A stretch of DNA of 64,000 nt from Acinetobacter colistiniresistens (GTDB lineage: Bacteria; Pseudomonadota; Gammaproteobacteria; Pseudomonadales; Moraxellaceae). Numbering within the stretch: position 1 is the first letter of the stretch; each line of letters opens with the position of its first letter. The position numbers and the translations under genes are program-made. The notes beneath the pieces were generated by a model, which was not told the origin of the DNA, ran no database searches, and saw only the letters and a list, made by a program, of their open reading frames with translations. Positions 22,623 through 31,916 of the stretch are shown here, one piece after another. Where the stretch lies: NCBI RefSeq assembly GCF_024582815.1, contig NZ_CP102099.1:1-64000 (forward strand), read 5' to 3'.

Positions 22623-23877
22623 CTTAAATAAAAAAGTCTCCGACAAACCCGGTACGGTTCAATTGGCGTTTAGCAATGAATTGGTTTACGATTCAGTTCG
22701 ATGATCGATTAAAAGATCATTTATAAAAAATGGAACTTACACAAAATAATTTACAGGCTCTCAAGTTCAATTTAACCGTTATCACTCCATTGATTCACTG
22801 CGTTTTATTTCAATCTGCTTGGTGTTACTGCATCACTTTAATATCCCCTATAAGCTGTTCGACACCTCAATCGGCTTTCAGGTTTTTGGCGAAAGTATTA
22901 CCACGCTTTTAGCCCGAAACGGCAACTATGGGGTCACCATGTTCTTTGTGATCTCAGGTTATTTAATCACCTCACATACCATCAAGCGCTGGGGTGCACT
23001 CCATCAGGTCAATACTCGGGACTTTTATATTTCACGATTTGCTCGCATCATGCCGACCTTGATTTTGCTAATCTGTCTGGTGAATTTGCTAGGAGCATTG
23101 GAACTTAAACCCTTTATAACCCAAGCTCCAAATGGCATTGTAGTGGCCCAGTCAACGGTCAACTTGGCAGCACTGACCTTTTGGATGAACATCCTGATCA
23201 TTGAAAATGGTTGGGTCAACTATGCACTTGGGGTGCTCTGGTCGTTATCGGTTGAAGAAGTGTTTTATCTGCTTTTTCCGCTGACAGCACTGCTATTTAG
23301 GAAAAACCCCTGCTTTCTATTTGTCTGTGTTGCCGTGATTCTCTTTGCACCGTATTTTAGATATTTACATTACGGTGAGGAAAGTGGTGCCTACCTCTAT
23401 CATTACTTCTCCAGTTTTGATGGGATTGCCTTTGGTTGCATTGCAGCATTAATCGCACCTCAAATGAAGTTGCAAGCCCAAACTTGGCGATGGCTAAAAA
23501 TCATTGCCATTACTGCAATGCTATTCATTTACTTTTCAGCACCGATTAAACAAAACTGTGTTTGGGACATTAGTCTATTTGCACTTGCAACCGCCATTCT
23601 GATTCTGGCAAATATCGCCAATGAACAGATCACAACTCCGAAGCCGCGTTTTAAGTGGTTACAGGAGATCGGCAAGAATAGTTATGAAATTTATTTATTC
23701 CATCTGATTATTTTAGGTACTTTTAAACTTTTTTATACGCCTGCCCTGACTGAAGGCAATATCAAACTACTATTATTATTCATCTATTTTTTACTTGCGA
23801 TTGGACTCGGTGGCTTGATTGCACACTACTTTTCCAACCCACTCAATCGAGCGATCCGACAACGCTGGATCAAGAAA

Positions 23878-23906
23878 TAAAAAATGGGCAAGATGCCCAT
23901 TTTTTA
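23878..23906. terminator. Bidirectional terminator, acyltransferase remnant / yggT
   Basis: AAAATGGGC-AAGAT-GCCCATTTT stem flanked by A and T runs, placed between convergent genes. Confidence 0.85.
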
Positions 23907-23921
23907 TTGAAGCCATACCGC

Positions 23922-24491
23922 TTAAAGACCGGTTAACAGAACTTTAGCCGCTTCATTCATCAAGATCTCAGCCACGTAAAGTGCCAAGAATGCCAGAATT
24001 GGAGATAAGTCAATCATCCCCATATTCGGTAAGATACGACGGAATGGTGCAAGCAATGGCTCAGCTAGCTCCTGAATCACTTCGATATAAGGCGAGCGAT
24101 ACTGGGTAAACATCACCACCCAACTGAGAATGATGGTTGCAAAAATCAAGTAACGACAGAAACGGATCAAGTCCTGAATCATGGTCACAAAAGTCGTGAT
24201 CACCAAATACACAGCGCTATGCGGCATCTGTCCAGACAAATACATCAGACCAAACATTTTCAGTAAATACAGCACCACCAATAAGGCAACTGCTGCTAAA
24301 TTCACGCGCCCTTTGCCGACTGTTGGGAAAATACGGCTAAAAACATCTACAATTCTGGTCGCTTTCGCTGTAGAAAGCACCACAGGATTGTAGGGACTGA
24401 CTGCCGCCAATTGCATTAAAAAACGGAAAAAGACCAATAAAATCGCAACATTGATCAAAACACCAAAAATTAGCGCAGAACTTGCACCCAT
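23922..24491 (-). CDS. yggT: YggT-family membrane protein
   Basis: A 189-aa inner-membrane protein with two YggT repeats: hydrophobic segments at about 5-28 and 62-95, then 95-130 and 150-185, each repeat with an SPYNP/RSPY-type motif and a PF(R)R segment (PLLAPFRRILPNMGMIDLSP at 145-164). The family is often encoded after proC and has been linked to osmotic or cation tolerance and envelope growth, without an agreed biochemical role. It starts 16 bases after proC and is the last gene of that minus-strand run. Confidence 0.87.
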   Translation of the reverse strand: MGASSALIFGVLINVAILLVFFRFLMQLAAVSPYNPVVLSTAKATRIVDVFSRIFPTVGKGRVNLAAVALLVVLYLLKMFGLMYLSGQMPHSAVYLVITTFVTMIQDLIRFCRYLIFATIILSWVVMFTQYRSPYIEVIQELAEPLLAPFRRILPNMGMIDLSPILAFLALYVAEILMNEAAKVLLTGL

Positions 24492-24507
24492 AATTGTCTT
24501 ATCCTAC

Positions 24508-25347
24508 TTAAACCGATTTAGACTTGTCACTCAACTCTTGCGCAAGCTCTTGGCTACGCTTCTGAGCTGCTGCAAGCGCTGCTTGAATATTTTGTGAAAT
24601 CTGCGCACGATCAAACACTTCTAAAGCTGCTTGGGTTGTGCCGTTTGGAGATGTCACATTTTTACGTAATTCTGCAGGAGAGTTTGAGCTGGTAATCGCC
24701 ATTTGCGCTGCACCTAATGCCGTTTGCAATGTTAAAGCAGTCGCGACTTTCTCATCTAGGCCCAAGTTCTTACCTGCACGAATCATACTTTCCATCAAAT
24801 AGAAGAAATACGCAGGACCTGAACCCGATACGGCGGTAACCGCATCAATTTGTGCTTCACTGTCCACCCATATGGTTAAACCTGTCGCCGCTAAAATTTG
24901 ACTGGTTAACTCACGATCTTGCGTACCCACAGCTTCAGATGCATAAATACCGTGTGCACCTGTTTGTACCAATGCGGGGGTGTTTGGCATAACACGAACA
25001 ACGCGTTGACTACCGCCAATTAAATCTGAAATGGTTTGAATTTCAGCACCCGCAATAATTGAAATGACTAGTTTATCTGACAACAGGCCTGTTAATGGTT
25101 GTAATACCGTTGCCAAGACTTGTGGTTTAACAGCCAACACCACCACATCCGCATTTTTAATCGCTTCCACATTGTCTATGGTGGTCTGAATTCCCTTTTC
25201 TTCTAGGATGTGGCGAATTTGCTCTACAGGGTCAGAAACGGTAATCCGTGTAGTCGGTAATCCACGAGAAAGTAATCCACCAATTAAGGCTTGCGCCATG
25301 TTACCGCCGCCAATAAAACAAATATTTTTATTCAATGCTGTCGCCAT
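24508..25347 (-). CDS. proC: Pyrroline-5-carboxylate reductase
   Basis: 279 aa. Catalyses the last step of proline synthesis, NAD(P)H-dependent reduction of pyrroline-5-carboxylate. An N-terminal Rossmann motif (CFIGGGNMAQALIGGLL, about 11-27), VVLAVKPQ, VVRVMPNTPA and the C-terminal dimerisation/active-site region with AVSGSGPAYFF and VTSPNGTT are all present. It begins three bases after the tilS stop and is followed by yggT, so translation is probably coupled. Confidence 0.96.
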   Translation of the reverse strand: MATALNKNICFIGGGNMAQALIGGLLSRGLPTTRITVSDPVEQIRHILEEKGIQTTIDNVEAIKNADVVVLAVKPQVLATVLQPLTGLLSDKLVISIIAGAEIQTISDLIGGSQRVVRVMPNTPALVQTGAHGIYASEAVGTQDRELTSQILAATGLTIWVDSEAQIDAVTAVSGSGPAYFFYLMESMIRAGKNLGLDEKVATALTLQTALGAAQMAITSSNSPAELRKNVTSPNGTTQAALEVFDRAQISQNIQAALAAAQKRSQELAQELSDKSKSV

Positions 25348-25350
25348 GTC

Positions 25351-26742
25351 CTACTCGTCATATGAAATAGACTGATGAAAAAAGTCATTACAGTCAGAAA
25401 TTAAACTTGGTTGCCAACCACCCTGTTCTAAATACTCAGATTGCGCCAACCAAAAACCCTTTGGGCTAAAAACCCCAAGCATAACATTATCTACGACTAA
25501 TATTTGAATTGTATGACGTAACCAAGGCAAAATCTGTGCCTCTTGAATGGCTTTTTTCAACGGCCAGCTTCCAACCCGTCCATAGAGATGAATCTTTTCA
25601 CCGCCTTGTCGCTGTATCAAGCTGAGCTCACGTCCTAACAGTTGGGTTGAAAGTCCGATTTTATGAAGGCAAATCGTAAATCGTCCAGCTGCGACATCGA
25701 TCGTTTTTCCGATCTCATAATGCTGCATTAAAACATCTGGAAATGAAGAAGTTTTTTCTGCATCACGCTCAGCCTGTGTTAAGCGATATATTTTTTTCTG
25801 ATAACGTACAAAATAATGCTGATTGATATGCAAGCATGCCTGCGCATCAGGTTTTGCCAGAATCACTTCTTGCTGTAAACGTTGCACCATATCGAAGCTT
25901 GGACGATATTGATCATTTCCTTTCACCCAAGCAGACAATAGCTGTCGTTGTCGCGCCGTTGAAAGTTGACTTAGTTTATTCAGATCAAGTTCACGATCTG
26001 TTGCACAATCTTGCCAATCTGCTTGCAATACCTGATCCAGTATTTCAGCCGCATCCTGCAATAACTCACTAGTACGCGTGATAGCCGCCTGCATTTTTGG
26101 GAAACGTTGTTGCAAAACCGGCCAGAGCACTTCCCGGCACCATGCCCGGTCATAATGCGTATCGTAATTGCTTGGATCAGTCACATAATCAAAATCGAGT
26201 TGCGCTGACCATTGCACAATTTGTTCACGACTGAGTTGAAGAAACGGACGCCAAATGCTCAGATCTGAACGTACATCAAACTGCTGCATCGCCGCCAAAC
26301 CGTACATGCCTGCGCCAGAAAACAAACGCAATAACAATGTTTCAGCCTGATCTTGTTGATGATGTGCCAAGACTAAAATCTCATTGGACTTTAAATGCTG
26401 TTGATAAGCTTGATAACGTGCATTGCGTGCTTGTTGTTCTAAATTACCCGCTTCAACAGAAACTTTTTCAACAATAAAAGGAATATTCAGTGCTTCAGCA
26501 TGGCGTTGTACAAGCGCCCCCCACTCAGCACTCATGCTTTGCAGCTGATGATCAATATAAATGACACGGCTTTGGGTCGGGAAAAGTTCAGATATCAAAT
26601 ACAGCAACAGCATGGAATCCATGCCGCCGCTACACCCAATCAGGAATTGAGTCTGTTCAGAAAAATGCTGAGTTTGTGCTAAGACGCGATGCCTAAATTG
26701 CTGCTGCCAAACTTCATTAAACGTTGATAACGTGCGTCGCAT
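25351..26742 (-). CDS. tilS: tRNA(Ile)-lysidine synthetase
   Basis: A 463-aa enzyme that adds lysine to the wobble cytidine of tRNA-Ile(CAU), making it read AUA; essential in most bacteria. The N-terminal PP-loop SGGMDS (about 39-44) is the ATP pyrophosphatase signature, with [11 protein letters not shown] downstream. The C-terminal substrate-binding domain follows from about 370. The only in-frame ATG before the PP-loop is at 26742, which makes a 64-base overlap with the end of accA. A non-ATG start is possible but none stands out. Adjacent to proC by three bases. Confidence 0.93.
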   Translation of the reverse strand: MRRTLSTFNEVWQQQFRHRVLAQTQHFSEQTQFLIGCSGGMDSMLLLYLISELFPTQSRVIYIDHQLQSMSAEWGALVQRHAEALNIPFIVEKVSVEAGNLEQQARNARYQAYQQHLKSNEILVLAHHQQDQAETLLLRLFSGAGMYGLAAMQQFDVRSDLSIWRPFLQLSREQIVQWSAQLDFDYVTDPSNYDTHYDRAWCREVLWPVLQQRFPKMQAAITRTSELLQDAAEILDQVLQADWQDCATDRELDLNKLSQLSTARQRQLLSAWVKGNDQYRPSFDMVQRLQQEVILAKPDAQACLHINQHYFVRYQKKIYRLTQAERDAEKTSSFPDVLMQHYEIGKTIDVAAGRFTICLHKIGLSTQLLGRELSLIQRQGGEKIHLYGRVGSWPLKKAIQEAQILPWLRHTIQILVVDNVMLGVFSPKGFWLAQSEYLEQGGWQPSLISDCNDFFHQSISYDE

Positions 26743-27503
26743 CGTTCTTGGGCATCCATCGGTTGCAATTCATCTAAGGCTTGTTTAAGCACATCTTTTA
26801 AATCATGCATGACTTTTTCAGGCTGCAAATGTGCGCCTTCACCTTCATCCACAACATATTCAACAATACCCAACGCTTTCAGCTTGTCCGCGGTTAAGGC
26901 CAGCGCCTCACTCGCCTGTGCTGCTTTATCTGCTGTTTTCCATAAAATAGATGCACAGCCTTCGGGTGAAATTACCGAGTAAATACTATGTGACAGCATA
27001 ATCACACGATCAGCCACACCAATACCCAACGCACCACCAGAACCACCTTCACCAAGAACCGTGGCAATCACTGGCACTTTTAAACTTGAAAGTTGTGCCA
27101 AACTGGTAGCAATCGCTTCTGCCTGACCGCGTTCTTCTGCACCCACACCTGGATATGCACCCATCGTATCCACAAAAGTAAATACAGGTAAATTAAAACG
27201 CTCAGCCATATCAAGCAAACGTTGTGATTTACGATAGCCTTCCGGATTACACATCCCAAAGTTATGTTGTAACTTCTCACGGGTACTGCGGCCACGATGC
27301 TGACCCACCACCATCACGGGCTGTCCGTCAAAACGTGCCAATCCACCAATCATGGCGCCATCATCACCATATAGGCGGTCACCGTGAAGTGCATCAAATT
27401 CAGTAAAGATTTCACTGACATAATCTAGAAATTGCGGACGTTCAGGATGTCGTGCAATTTGAACCGTAGCCCAAGCCTTGGACTGAGTCGCTTTATTTTT
27501 CAT
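26679..27503 (-). CDS. accA: Acetyl-CoA carboxylase carboxyltransferase subunit alpha
   Basis: 274 aa. With AccD it forms the carboxyltransferase that moves CO2 from biotin to acetyl-CoA in the first step of fatty-acid synthesis. The crotonase-like core is clear: [35 protein letters not shown] and [12 protein letters not shown], the acyl-CoA and biotin-facing segments. It is shorter than the 319-aa E. coli protein, mainly at the N-terminus. It overlaps tilS by 64 bases and lies 33 bases after ppx. Confidence 0.95.
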   Translation of the reverse strand: MKNKATQSKAWATVQIARHPERPQFLDYVSEIFTEFDALHGDRLYGDDGAMIGGLARFDGQPVMVVGQHRGRSTREKLQHNFGMCNPEGYRKSQRLLDMAERFNLPVFTFVDTMGAYPGVGAEERGQAEAIATSLAQLSSLKVPVIATVLGEGGSGGALGIGVADRVIMLSHSIYSVISPEGCASILWKTADKAAQASEALALTADKLKALGIVEYVVDEGEGAHLQPEKVMHDLKDVLKQALDELQPMDAQERCDARYQRLMKFGSSNLGIAS

Positions 27504-27536
27504 AAGTCGTAGATAATCCCTAACGAGGATGTATTG

Positions 27537-29057
27537 TTAATCAACAAATTTGTCTGACTGGATATTTAACTCAATGTCCCAATGTTTAAATTGCACTTGC
27601 TCATCATGCAAGTCTGCAACCAATAAAGGCCATTGTTTCGCATCGCCAGAAACACTGAGTTGCCATTGTTGATCATTTACAACACTCAATTCAATGGCAG
27701 GAAGCATCTGATCACTACGACTATGGTTCAGCAAAACAGCCAAACGAAGCAATAAACAAAGATAAAGTAAATGGCTACCGCCCACCTTTAAAACATCATT
27801 TTTTGCATCCGCACGTAGCTTACGACGATGATGAGAAACCAAGTGTGAAAGGTGATTTTGATCAATTTGTGAAAAACCAGGAATATCGGAATGTTGTAAT
27901 AAATAAGCACCATGACGATGATAGCCACCGTGACTGATCGCTAATCCAATTTCATGTAAATAAGCAGCACGACGCAGTAAGTCACTGTCTTCAGTCGTTA
28001 ATTTTAAAGAATCTGCTACCCCATCAAATAATTCCTGTGCCGTATTGACTACGCGTTCTGCTTGTTTTGGATCGGCGTTATAGCGCCCCATCAACGCTTG
28101 CACACTACGATCACGAATATCTTCATGCTTGAAACGGCCTAGTAGGTCATACATCACGCCTTCACGTAATGCACCATCCGAATATGCCAATTTATCAATA
28201 TCGAGAACTTCGAAAATGGCAAACAAAATTGCAAGTCCAGCTGGCAAAACTGCTCGACGGTCTTCTCGCAGACCTTCAAAATCAATTTCAGTAATATGTT
28301 TAAATTTAAGCAATCGATCTTTTAATTTATATAAACCATCACGGGTCAGATTTTCCTGCTCATCACTTAAGCCAAGATTTACCGCAATCTGACGGCAGGC
28401 CTTAATCGTTCCACTTGAACCGACGACGGTATCCCAGCCTACAGATTTATAGGTATTGGCAATGGCAGACATTTCTTTACGCGCAGCAACTACAGCCTTA
28501 TCAAAGGCCTTCAGTGAAATTTCACCATCCGGGAAATAGGTTTTACTATAAGCAACACAGCCCATCTGCAATGATTCGGTATGTAAGGGTTCAAACTCTT
28601 CACCAATAATAAACTCGGTTGAACCCCCGCCTATATCCACTACCAAGCGACGCCCACCATTCGCCATGGTATGAGAAACACCAAGATAGATCAGACGTGC
28701 CTCTTCCCGTCCCGCAATAATTTCTATTGGTTTAGGTAAAATTTCAGCCGCTTTCTGAATAAATTCGTGGCCATTTTTTGCTTGTCTTAACGCATTGGTT
28801 GCCACGATACGTAAACGATTCGGTTGTACCGAACTCAAACGCCCAACGAAACGTGCTAAACATGCCAGTCCACGTTGTTGCGCAGCTTCTGTTAAATTCT
28901 TATTTTCATCCAGCCCGGCAGCCAACTGTACTTTTTCTGACATTGAAGCAACTTTCTTAACTTCACCGTGATCAACACGAGCAATTGCCAGATGGAAACT
29001 GTTCGATCCCATATCAATCGCAGCAAGTAATTCTTCATCAATCAGAAAATCAGACAT
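27537..29057 (-). CDS. ppx: Exopolyphosphatase / Ppx-GppA family phosphatase
   Basis: 506 aa, matching Ppx length. It degrades inorganic polyphosphate, and some members also hydrolyse pppGpp. ASKHA-fold motifs: AAIDMGSNSFHLAI (13-26) and VVDIGGGSTEF (about 139-149). The C-terminal half carries an HD-like domain (YLHEIGLAISHGGYHRHGAYL). Closest by length and layout to Ppx rather than GppA, but sequence alone does not settle it. First gene of the probable ppx-accA-tilS-proC-yggT run; divergent from trxA. Confidence 0.9.
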   Translation of the reverse strand: MSDFLIDEELLAAIDMGSNSFHLAIARVDHGEVKKVASMSEKVQLAAGLDENKNLTEAAQQRGLACLARFVGRLSSVQPNRLRIVATNALRQAKNGHEFIQKAAEILPKPIEIIAGREEARLIYLGVSHTMANGGRRLVVDIGGGSTEFIIGEEFEPLHTESLQMGCVAYSKTYFPDGEISLKAFDKAVVAARKEMSAIANTYKSVGWDTVVGSSGTIKACRQIAVNLGLSDEQENLTRDGLYKLKDRLLKFKHITEIDFEGLREDRRAVLPAGLAILFAIFEVLDIDKLAYSDGALREGVMYDLLGRFKHEDIRDRSVQALMGRYNADPKQAERVVNTAQELFDGVADSLKLTTEDSDLLRRAAYLHEIGLAISHGGYHRHGAYLLQHSDIPGFSQIDQNHLSHLVSHHRRKLRADAKNDVLKVGGSHLLYLCLLLRLAVLLNHSRSDQMLPAIELSVVNDQQWQLSVSGDAKQWPLLVADLHDEQVQFKHWDIELNIQSDKFVD

Positions 29058-29330
29058 TATTCATATAAACCCATGCTCAATTCACGCATTAGAGTAATTC
29101 ACATGCTTACAATTTTAAAGTCATTTTCATCAATAAAAGCCACGTATTTTTGCTTTTCGTGCATAAATGATTGTAGAAGTCGATGATCAACATCGTGAGC
29201 ATCCATTAGACTTTTCATTTTCAAACTTGAATAATCGGAACAAACCCTTACATTGAGTAAAGTAGCAATGTAATATTCATCGTGATGATGATCAAATTCG
29301 CACTTTATTCCTTAAATTTGGAGCAACCTC

Positions 29331-29657
29331 ATGTCTGCGACTATTGTTAATACAACTGATGCAAACTTCCAAGCAGATGTTTTAGATGCTGAAACTCCTG
29401 TACTTGTTGATTTCTGGGCTGGCTGGTGTGCACCATGTAAAGCCATTGCACCAGTACTTGAAGACTTGTCAAATGAATATGCAGGTAAAGTAAAAATCGT
29501 TAAAGTTGACGTGACTGCATGTGAAGATACTGCTGTAAAATATAACATCCGTAACATTCCGGCATTATTGATGTTTAAAAATGGTGAAGTTGTTGCTCAA
29601 CAAGTTGGCGCAGCACCACGTTCAAAGCTTGCAGCTTTCATTGACCAAAACATCTAA
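29331..29657 (+). CDS. trxA: Thioredoxin
   Basis: A 108-aa cytosolic thiol-disulfide reductant. The active site is W32-C33-A34-P35-C36-K rather than the commonest WCGPC: Gly34 is replaced by Ala. The cis-proline (NIPALLMF) and Asp26 region are present. GGAG lies before the ATG, and an intrinsic terminator follows at 29684-29714. It is a single-gene unit divergent from ppx. The WCAPC variant is a natural alternative seen in some thioredoxins and may shift the redox potential slightly (inference). Confidence 0.95.
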   Translation: MSATIVNTTDANFQADVLDAETPVLVDFWAGWCAPCKAIAPVLEDLSNEYAGKVKIVKVDVTACEDTAVKYNIRNIPALLMFKNGEVVAQQVGAAPRSKLAAFIDQNI

Positions 29658-29985
29658 TCCAATTGTTACATGGTCAATAGACGAAATACGCTATTTTTAA
29701 ATGGCGTATTTTTTCGTAAAAATTGACAATTTGCTTGATTTCCTCTATATTTCTGGATCAAGAAGCTTTGAATGGAATCTACTTCATTGCGCTTCTTACA
29801 AGACACAAAACATAAGATCGCCGCTCGGCAATAACAATTGTTTTCACATATCTCTCTGAAACAATGAACCAGACTACTGAATCGTGGTTGTGTAAATACA
29901 ATTACCTCAGCATGTATGTATGCGGTCGATTTTTTATTCTTTCCCTAACGTAGTCCTCCACTTATTCCATTCTGTCTGACCACTT
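29658..29985 (+). other. trxA-rho intergenic region / rho leader
   Basis: 328 bases. The first 57 bases hold the trxA terminator. The rest is a long probable 5' leader of rho, in line with rho being autoregulated through its leader in other bacteria. A hairpin AAGAAGC...GCTTCTT spans about 29760-29798. The region before the rho ATG is T/C-rich with a poor Shine-Dalgarno. No leader peptide was convincing. Confidence 0.5.
29684..29714 (+). terminator. trxA terminator
   Basis: AAATACGC / GCGTATTT 8-bp stem with a 12-base loop, followed by a T-run; starts 27 bases after the trxA stop. Confidence 0.75.
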
Positions 29986-31254
29986 ATGAACTTAACTGAA
30001 CTCAAGAAAAAACCCATTGGCGAACTCATTAAAATTGCGGAGTTTATGGGCCTTGAAGGCATGGCACGTAACCGTAAACAAGATATTATTTTTGCCATTC
30101 TAAAACGCCATGCCATGAATGGCGAAGAAATCTTTGGTGATGGTGTTCTCGAAATTCTTTCTGATGGTTTTGGCTTTTTACGCTCTGCGGCTGGTTCATA
30201 TTTAGCGGGACCAGATGACATTTATGTCAGCCCATCACAGATTCGCCGTTTTAACCTACGTACGGGTGATACCATTACGGGTACCATTCGTCCACCAAAA
30301 GAAGGTGAGCGTTATTTTGCTTTATTAAAAGTAAACCAGATTAACTACGATACACCTGAAAACTCACGTAATAAGATTTTATTTGAAAACCTTACACCGC
30401 TATTTCCAACTGAACAATTGGTCATGGAACTCGGTAATGGTACAACTGAAGACTTGACTTCCCGTGTGGTCGATCTGATTGCACCAATTGGTAAAGGTCA
30501 ACGCTCGATTATTGTTGCGCCACCTAAAGCGGGTAAAACAATGTTATTGCAAACTATTGCGCAATCCATTGTTCGTAATAATCCTGAAGTATTCTTAATT
30601 GTGCTTTTAATTGACGAACGCCCTGAAGAAGTCACGGAAATGGAACGTACTGTCCGTGGTGAAGTCGTCGCATCAACATTTGATGAAGCGCCTGCCCGCC
30701 ACGTTCAAGTTGCCGAGATGGTGATTGAGAAAGCGAAACGTTTAGTTGAACACAAAAAAGATGTTGTGATCTTACTTGATTCGATTACTCGCCTTGCCCG
30801 TGCTTACAACACCGTGATTCCTTCATCAGGTAAGGTGTTGACTGGTGGTGTCGATGCACATGCCCTTGAGCGCCCAAAACGTTTCTTTGGTGCTGCACGT
30901 AATATCGAAGAAGGCGGTTCATTAACGATCATCTCGACTGCACTGATTGAAACGGGCAGTAAGATGGATGATGTCATCTACGAGGAGTTTAAAGGTACAG
31001 GTAACCAAGAGATTACCCTTGACCGTCGTATTGCTGAGAAACGCGTATTCCCTGCAATGAACATCAAGAAATCAGGTACTCGTCGCGAAGAGCGCTTAAT
31101 GGGTGAAGAAAATCTACGTAAAGTTTGGATTTTACGTAAATTACTCCATCCTATGGATGAACTTGCTGCGATGGAATTCTTATTGGATCGAATGAAAGAA
31201 ACCAAAACCAATGATGATTTCTTTGATCAGATGAAACGTAAAGCATCGACTTAA
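29986..31254 (+). CDS. rho: Transcription termination factor Rho
   Basis: A 422-aa hexameric RNA helicase that releases transcripts. An N-terminal Rho_N helix bundle ([23 protein letters not shown]) is followed by the cold-shock-like RNA-binding domain with GFGFLR (61-66) and the ATPase core with the P-loop APPKAGKT (178-185), Walker B region [16 protein letters not shown], the Q-loop and the R-loop. Length matches E. coli Rho (419 aa). An intrinsic terminator follows immediately. Confidence 0.97.
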   Translation: MNLTELKKKPIGELIKIAEFMGLEGMARNRKQDIIFAILKRHAMNGEEIFGDGVLEILSDGFGFLRSAAGSYLAGPDDIYVSPSQIRRFNLRTGDTITGTIRPPKEGERYFALLKVNQINYDTPENSRNKILFENLTPLFPTEQLVMELGNGTTEDLTSRVVDLIAPIGKGQRSIIVAPPKAGKTMLLQTIAQSIVRNNPEVFLIVLLIDERPEEVTEMERTVRGEVVASTFDEAPARHVQVAEMVIEKAKRLVEHKKDVVILLDSITRLARAYNTVIPSSGKVLTGGVDAHALERPKRFFGAARNIEEGGSLTIISTALIETGSKMDDVIYEEFKGTGNQEITLDRRIAEKRVFPAMNIKKSGTRREERLMGEENLRKVWILRKLLHPMDELAAMEFLLDRMKETKTNDDFFDQMKRKAST

Positions 31255-31265
31255 ATTTCAGCCTA

Positions 31266-31294
31266 AAAAAGCTACCTTAATGGTAGCTTTTTTT
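31266..31294 (+). terminator. rho terminator
   Basis: AAAGCTACC-TTAAT-GGTAGCTTT, a perfect 9-bp stem followed by T residues, 13 bases after the rho stop. Confidence 0.9.
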
Positions 31295-31533
31295 ATTTGG
31301 TTGACACGCTTACAGAATTTTTACATGAATAATGGAAATTCCGTTATTTCACTATCTAATTGATTTAAATAAAAATAATTTTAGAGCCCTACCCAAAACA
31401 CATAATTTACCGATTTATATTTTACTATCCATAGTTATTTTCTATCAAAAATAGCCAAATTCTGCCCATTTTTGTCGTTTTGTTGGACAGAACAGTAGTA
31501 ATTCATGAATGGCTTTGATACGATAGCGACAGA

Positions 31534-31614
31534 CCAGTTAGACTGCTCCCTGCGTTGTTACCTAAAGCGTTTAGGAATAATAAAAGCACAAACAGACTAA
31601 CTCAGGTTTTTTTT
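31534..31614 (+). ncRNA. Candidate structured leader RNA or small RNA
   Basis: AGTTAGACTG (31536-31545) pairs with CAGACTAACT (31593-31602), nine of ten bases. An outer CC/GG extends the stem, and an inner perfect hairpin CCTAAA-GCG-TTTAGG sits at 31561-31575. A run of eight T (31607-31614) follows. An extended -10 (31516-31524) would start transcription near 31530. This fits a small RNA of about 85 nt or a transcription attenuator for the lipoprotein gene. No homology is claimed. Confidence 0.45.
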
Positions 31615-31642
31615 AATCTCACAAATTTATGAGAGTGATGCC

Positions 31643-31900
31643 ATGTTATTCAAAAAATTCGCTGTTGTTGCTGCTATTGCTACTACTTTAGCTTTCGTTG
31701 GTTGCTCTAAGAAAGAAGAAGCTCCAGCTACTGACGCTACTGCTGCTGCATCTGAAGCTGTACAAGCTGCATCTGAAGCTGTAGAAGCTGTTGACGCTGC
31801 TGCTTCTGACGTTGCTGCTGCTGCTTCTGACGTTGCTGAAGCTGCTGCTTCTGACGTTGCTGCTGAAGCTGCTCCTGCTGAAGCTTCTGCTGCTCAATAA
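31643..31900 (+). CDS. Small Ala-rich lipoprotein of unknown function
   Basis: 85 aa. A lipoprotein signal peptide with lipobox FVGC (Cys21) is followed by SKKEE and then a low-complexity tail built almost only of A, S, D, E and V: AASEAV(Q/E)A twice and ASDVA units four times. No folded domain is evident; the pattern could be an extended or helical periplasmic spacer. GAGAG lies about eight bases before the ATG. The DNA repeats (GCTTCTGACGTTGCTG) match the protein repeats and may vary in number. It ends at a strong bidirectional terminator. Confidence 0.8.
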   Translation: MLFKKFAVVAAIATTLAFVGCSKKEEAPATDATAAASEAVQAASEAVEAVDAAASDVAAAASDVAEAAASDVAAEAAPAEASAAQ

Positions 31901-31916
31901 TCTAATTTTAGATTAT

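Larger units (their letters stand above)
21353..22661 (+). mobile_element. IS3-family insertion sequence, copy 1
   Basis: 1309 bp with perfect 27-bp terminal inverted repeats beginning TGAACCGTACCGGGTTTGTC, flanked by a 3-bp target duplication ATT (21350-21352 and 22662-22664). It carries overlapping orfA and orfB. An apparently identical second copy lies at 40315-41623 in the same orientation. Here it sits inside the 3' end of the IS256 transposase. The subgroup (perhaps IS51 or IS3) is not certain from inspection. Confidence 0.95.
20207..22726 (+). pseudogene. IS256-family (mutator-type) transposase, frameshifted and interrupted
   Basis: DDE transposase remnant. Residues from 20207 run 120 aa to a premature TAG at 20567. 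The frame then continues from about 20561 in another phase (EMYDADVSASLISKV...), and a single missing base in AATAGG-AAATTG explains it: adding one G restores NREIVAFFKEMYD. The frame is cut again at 21352 by the IS3 element; the last 20 or so residues (WRLAMNWF...RLKDHL) are at 22665-22726. The reconstructed protein is about 402 aa, normal for IS256. Catalytic Asp, Asp (VDGLKGFPDA) and Glu (NAIESLNS) are still recognisable. Confidence 0.9.
20132..22760 (+). mobile_element. IS256-family insertion sequence, interrupted by an IS3 element
   Basis: Imperfect terminal inverted repeats of 26 bases (GGGACTGTTCT... at 20132; matching end ...CAGGCTC at 22760; 19 of 26 match by eye) bounded by an exact 8-bp target duplication TCAAGTTC (20124-20131 and 22761-22768). 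Without the internal IS3 copy and its 3-bp duplication the element is 1317 bp, normal for IS256. Its single transposase is broken twice (separate entry), so it cannot move on its own. It inactivates the acyltransferase gene. Confidence 0.92.
20113..23880 (+). pseudogene. Acyltransferase-3 family gene disrupted by nested insertion sequences
   Basis: Encodes an integral-membrane acyltransferase of the OafA/NodX type (O-acylation of surface glycans is usual for the family; substrate unknown). The start (ATG 20113, codons MSFNQV) is cut after 20131 by an IS256-family element, and coding resumes at 22769. Removing the IS and one TCAAGTTC copy restores a continuous 376-aa frame starting MSFNQVQFNRYHSIDSLRF, the conserved family N-terminus. 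The remaining 3' part has about ten membrane helices and is otherwise intact. It could start at TTG 22819 (353 aa), but that would lose the R-H-S-I-D-S-L-R motif, and an in-frame stop lies at 22747. A terminator shared with yggT follows. Confidence 0.88.
31255..31642 (+). other. rho-lipoprotein intergenic region
   Basis: 388 bases without a gene. It contains the rho terminator (31266-31294), an AT-rich stretch, an extended -10 element TGATACGAT at 31516-31524 and a structured RNA candidate (separate entry). The lipoprotein ATG follows 28 bases after the U-run of that structure. Confidence 0.6.

Noticed and set aside
22730..22912. 60-codon frame beginning in the IS256 right end
   Set aside because: It reads the acyltransferase DNA out of phase and has no family resemblance; it arises from the insertion.
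31688..31897. Antisense frame over the lipoprotein gene (Ser/Arg-rich)
   Set aside because: A shadow of the repeated Ala/Ser/Asp/Val codons.
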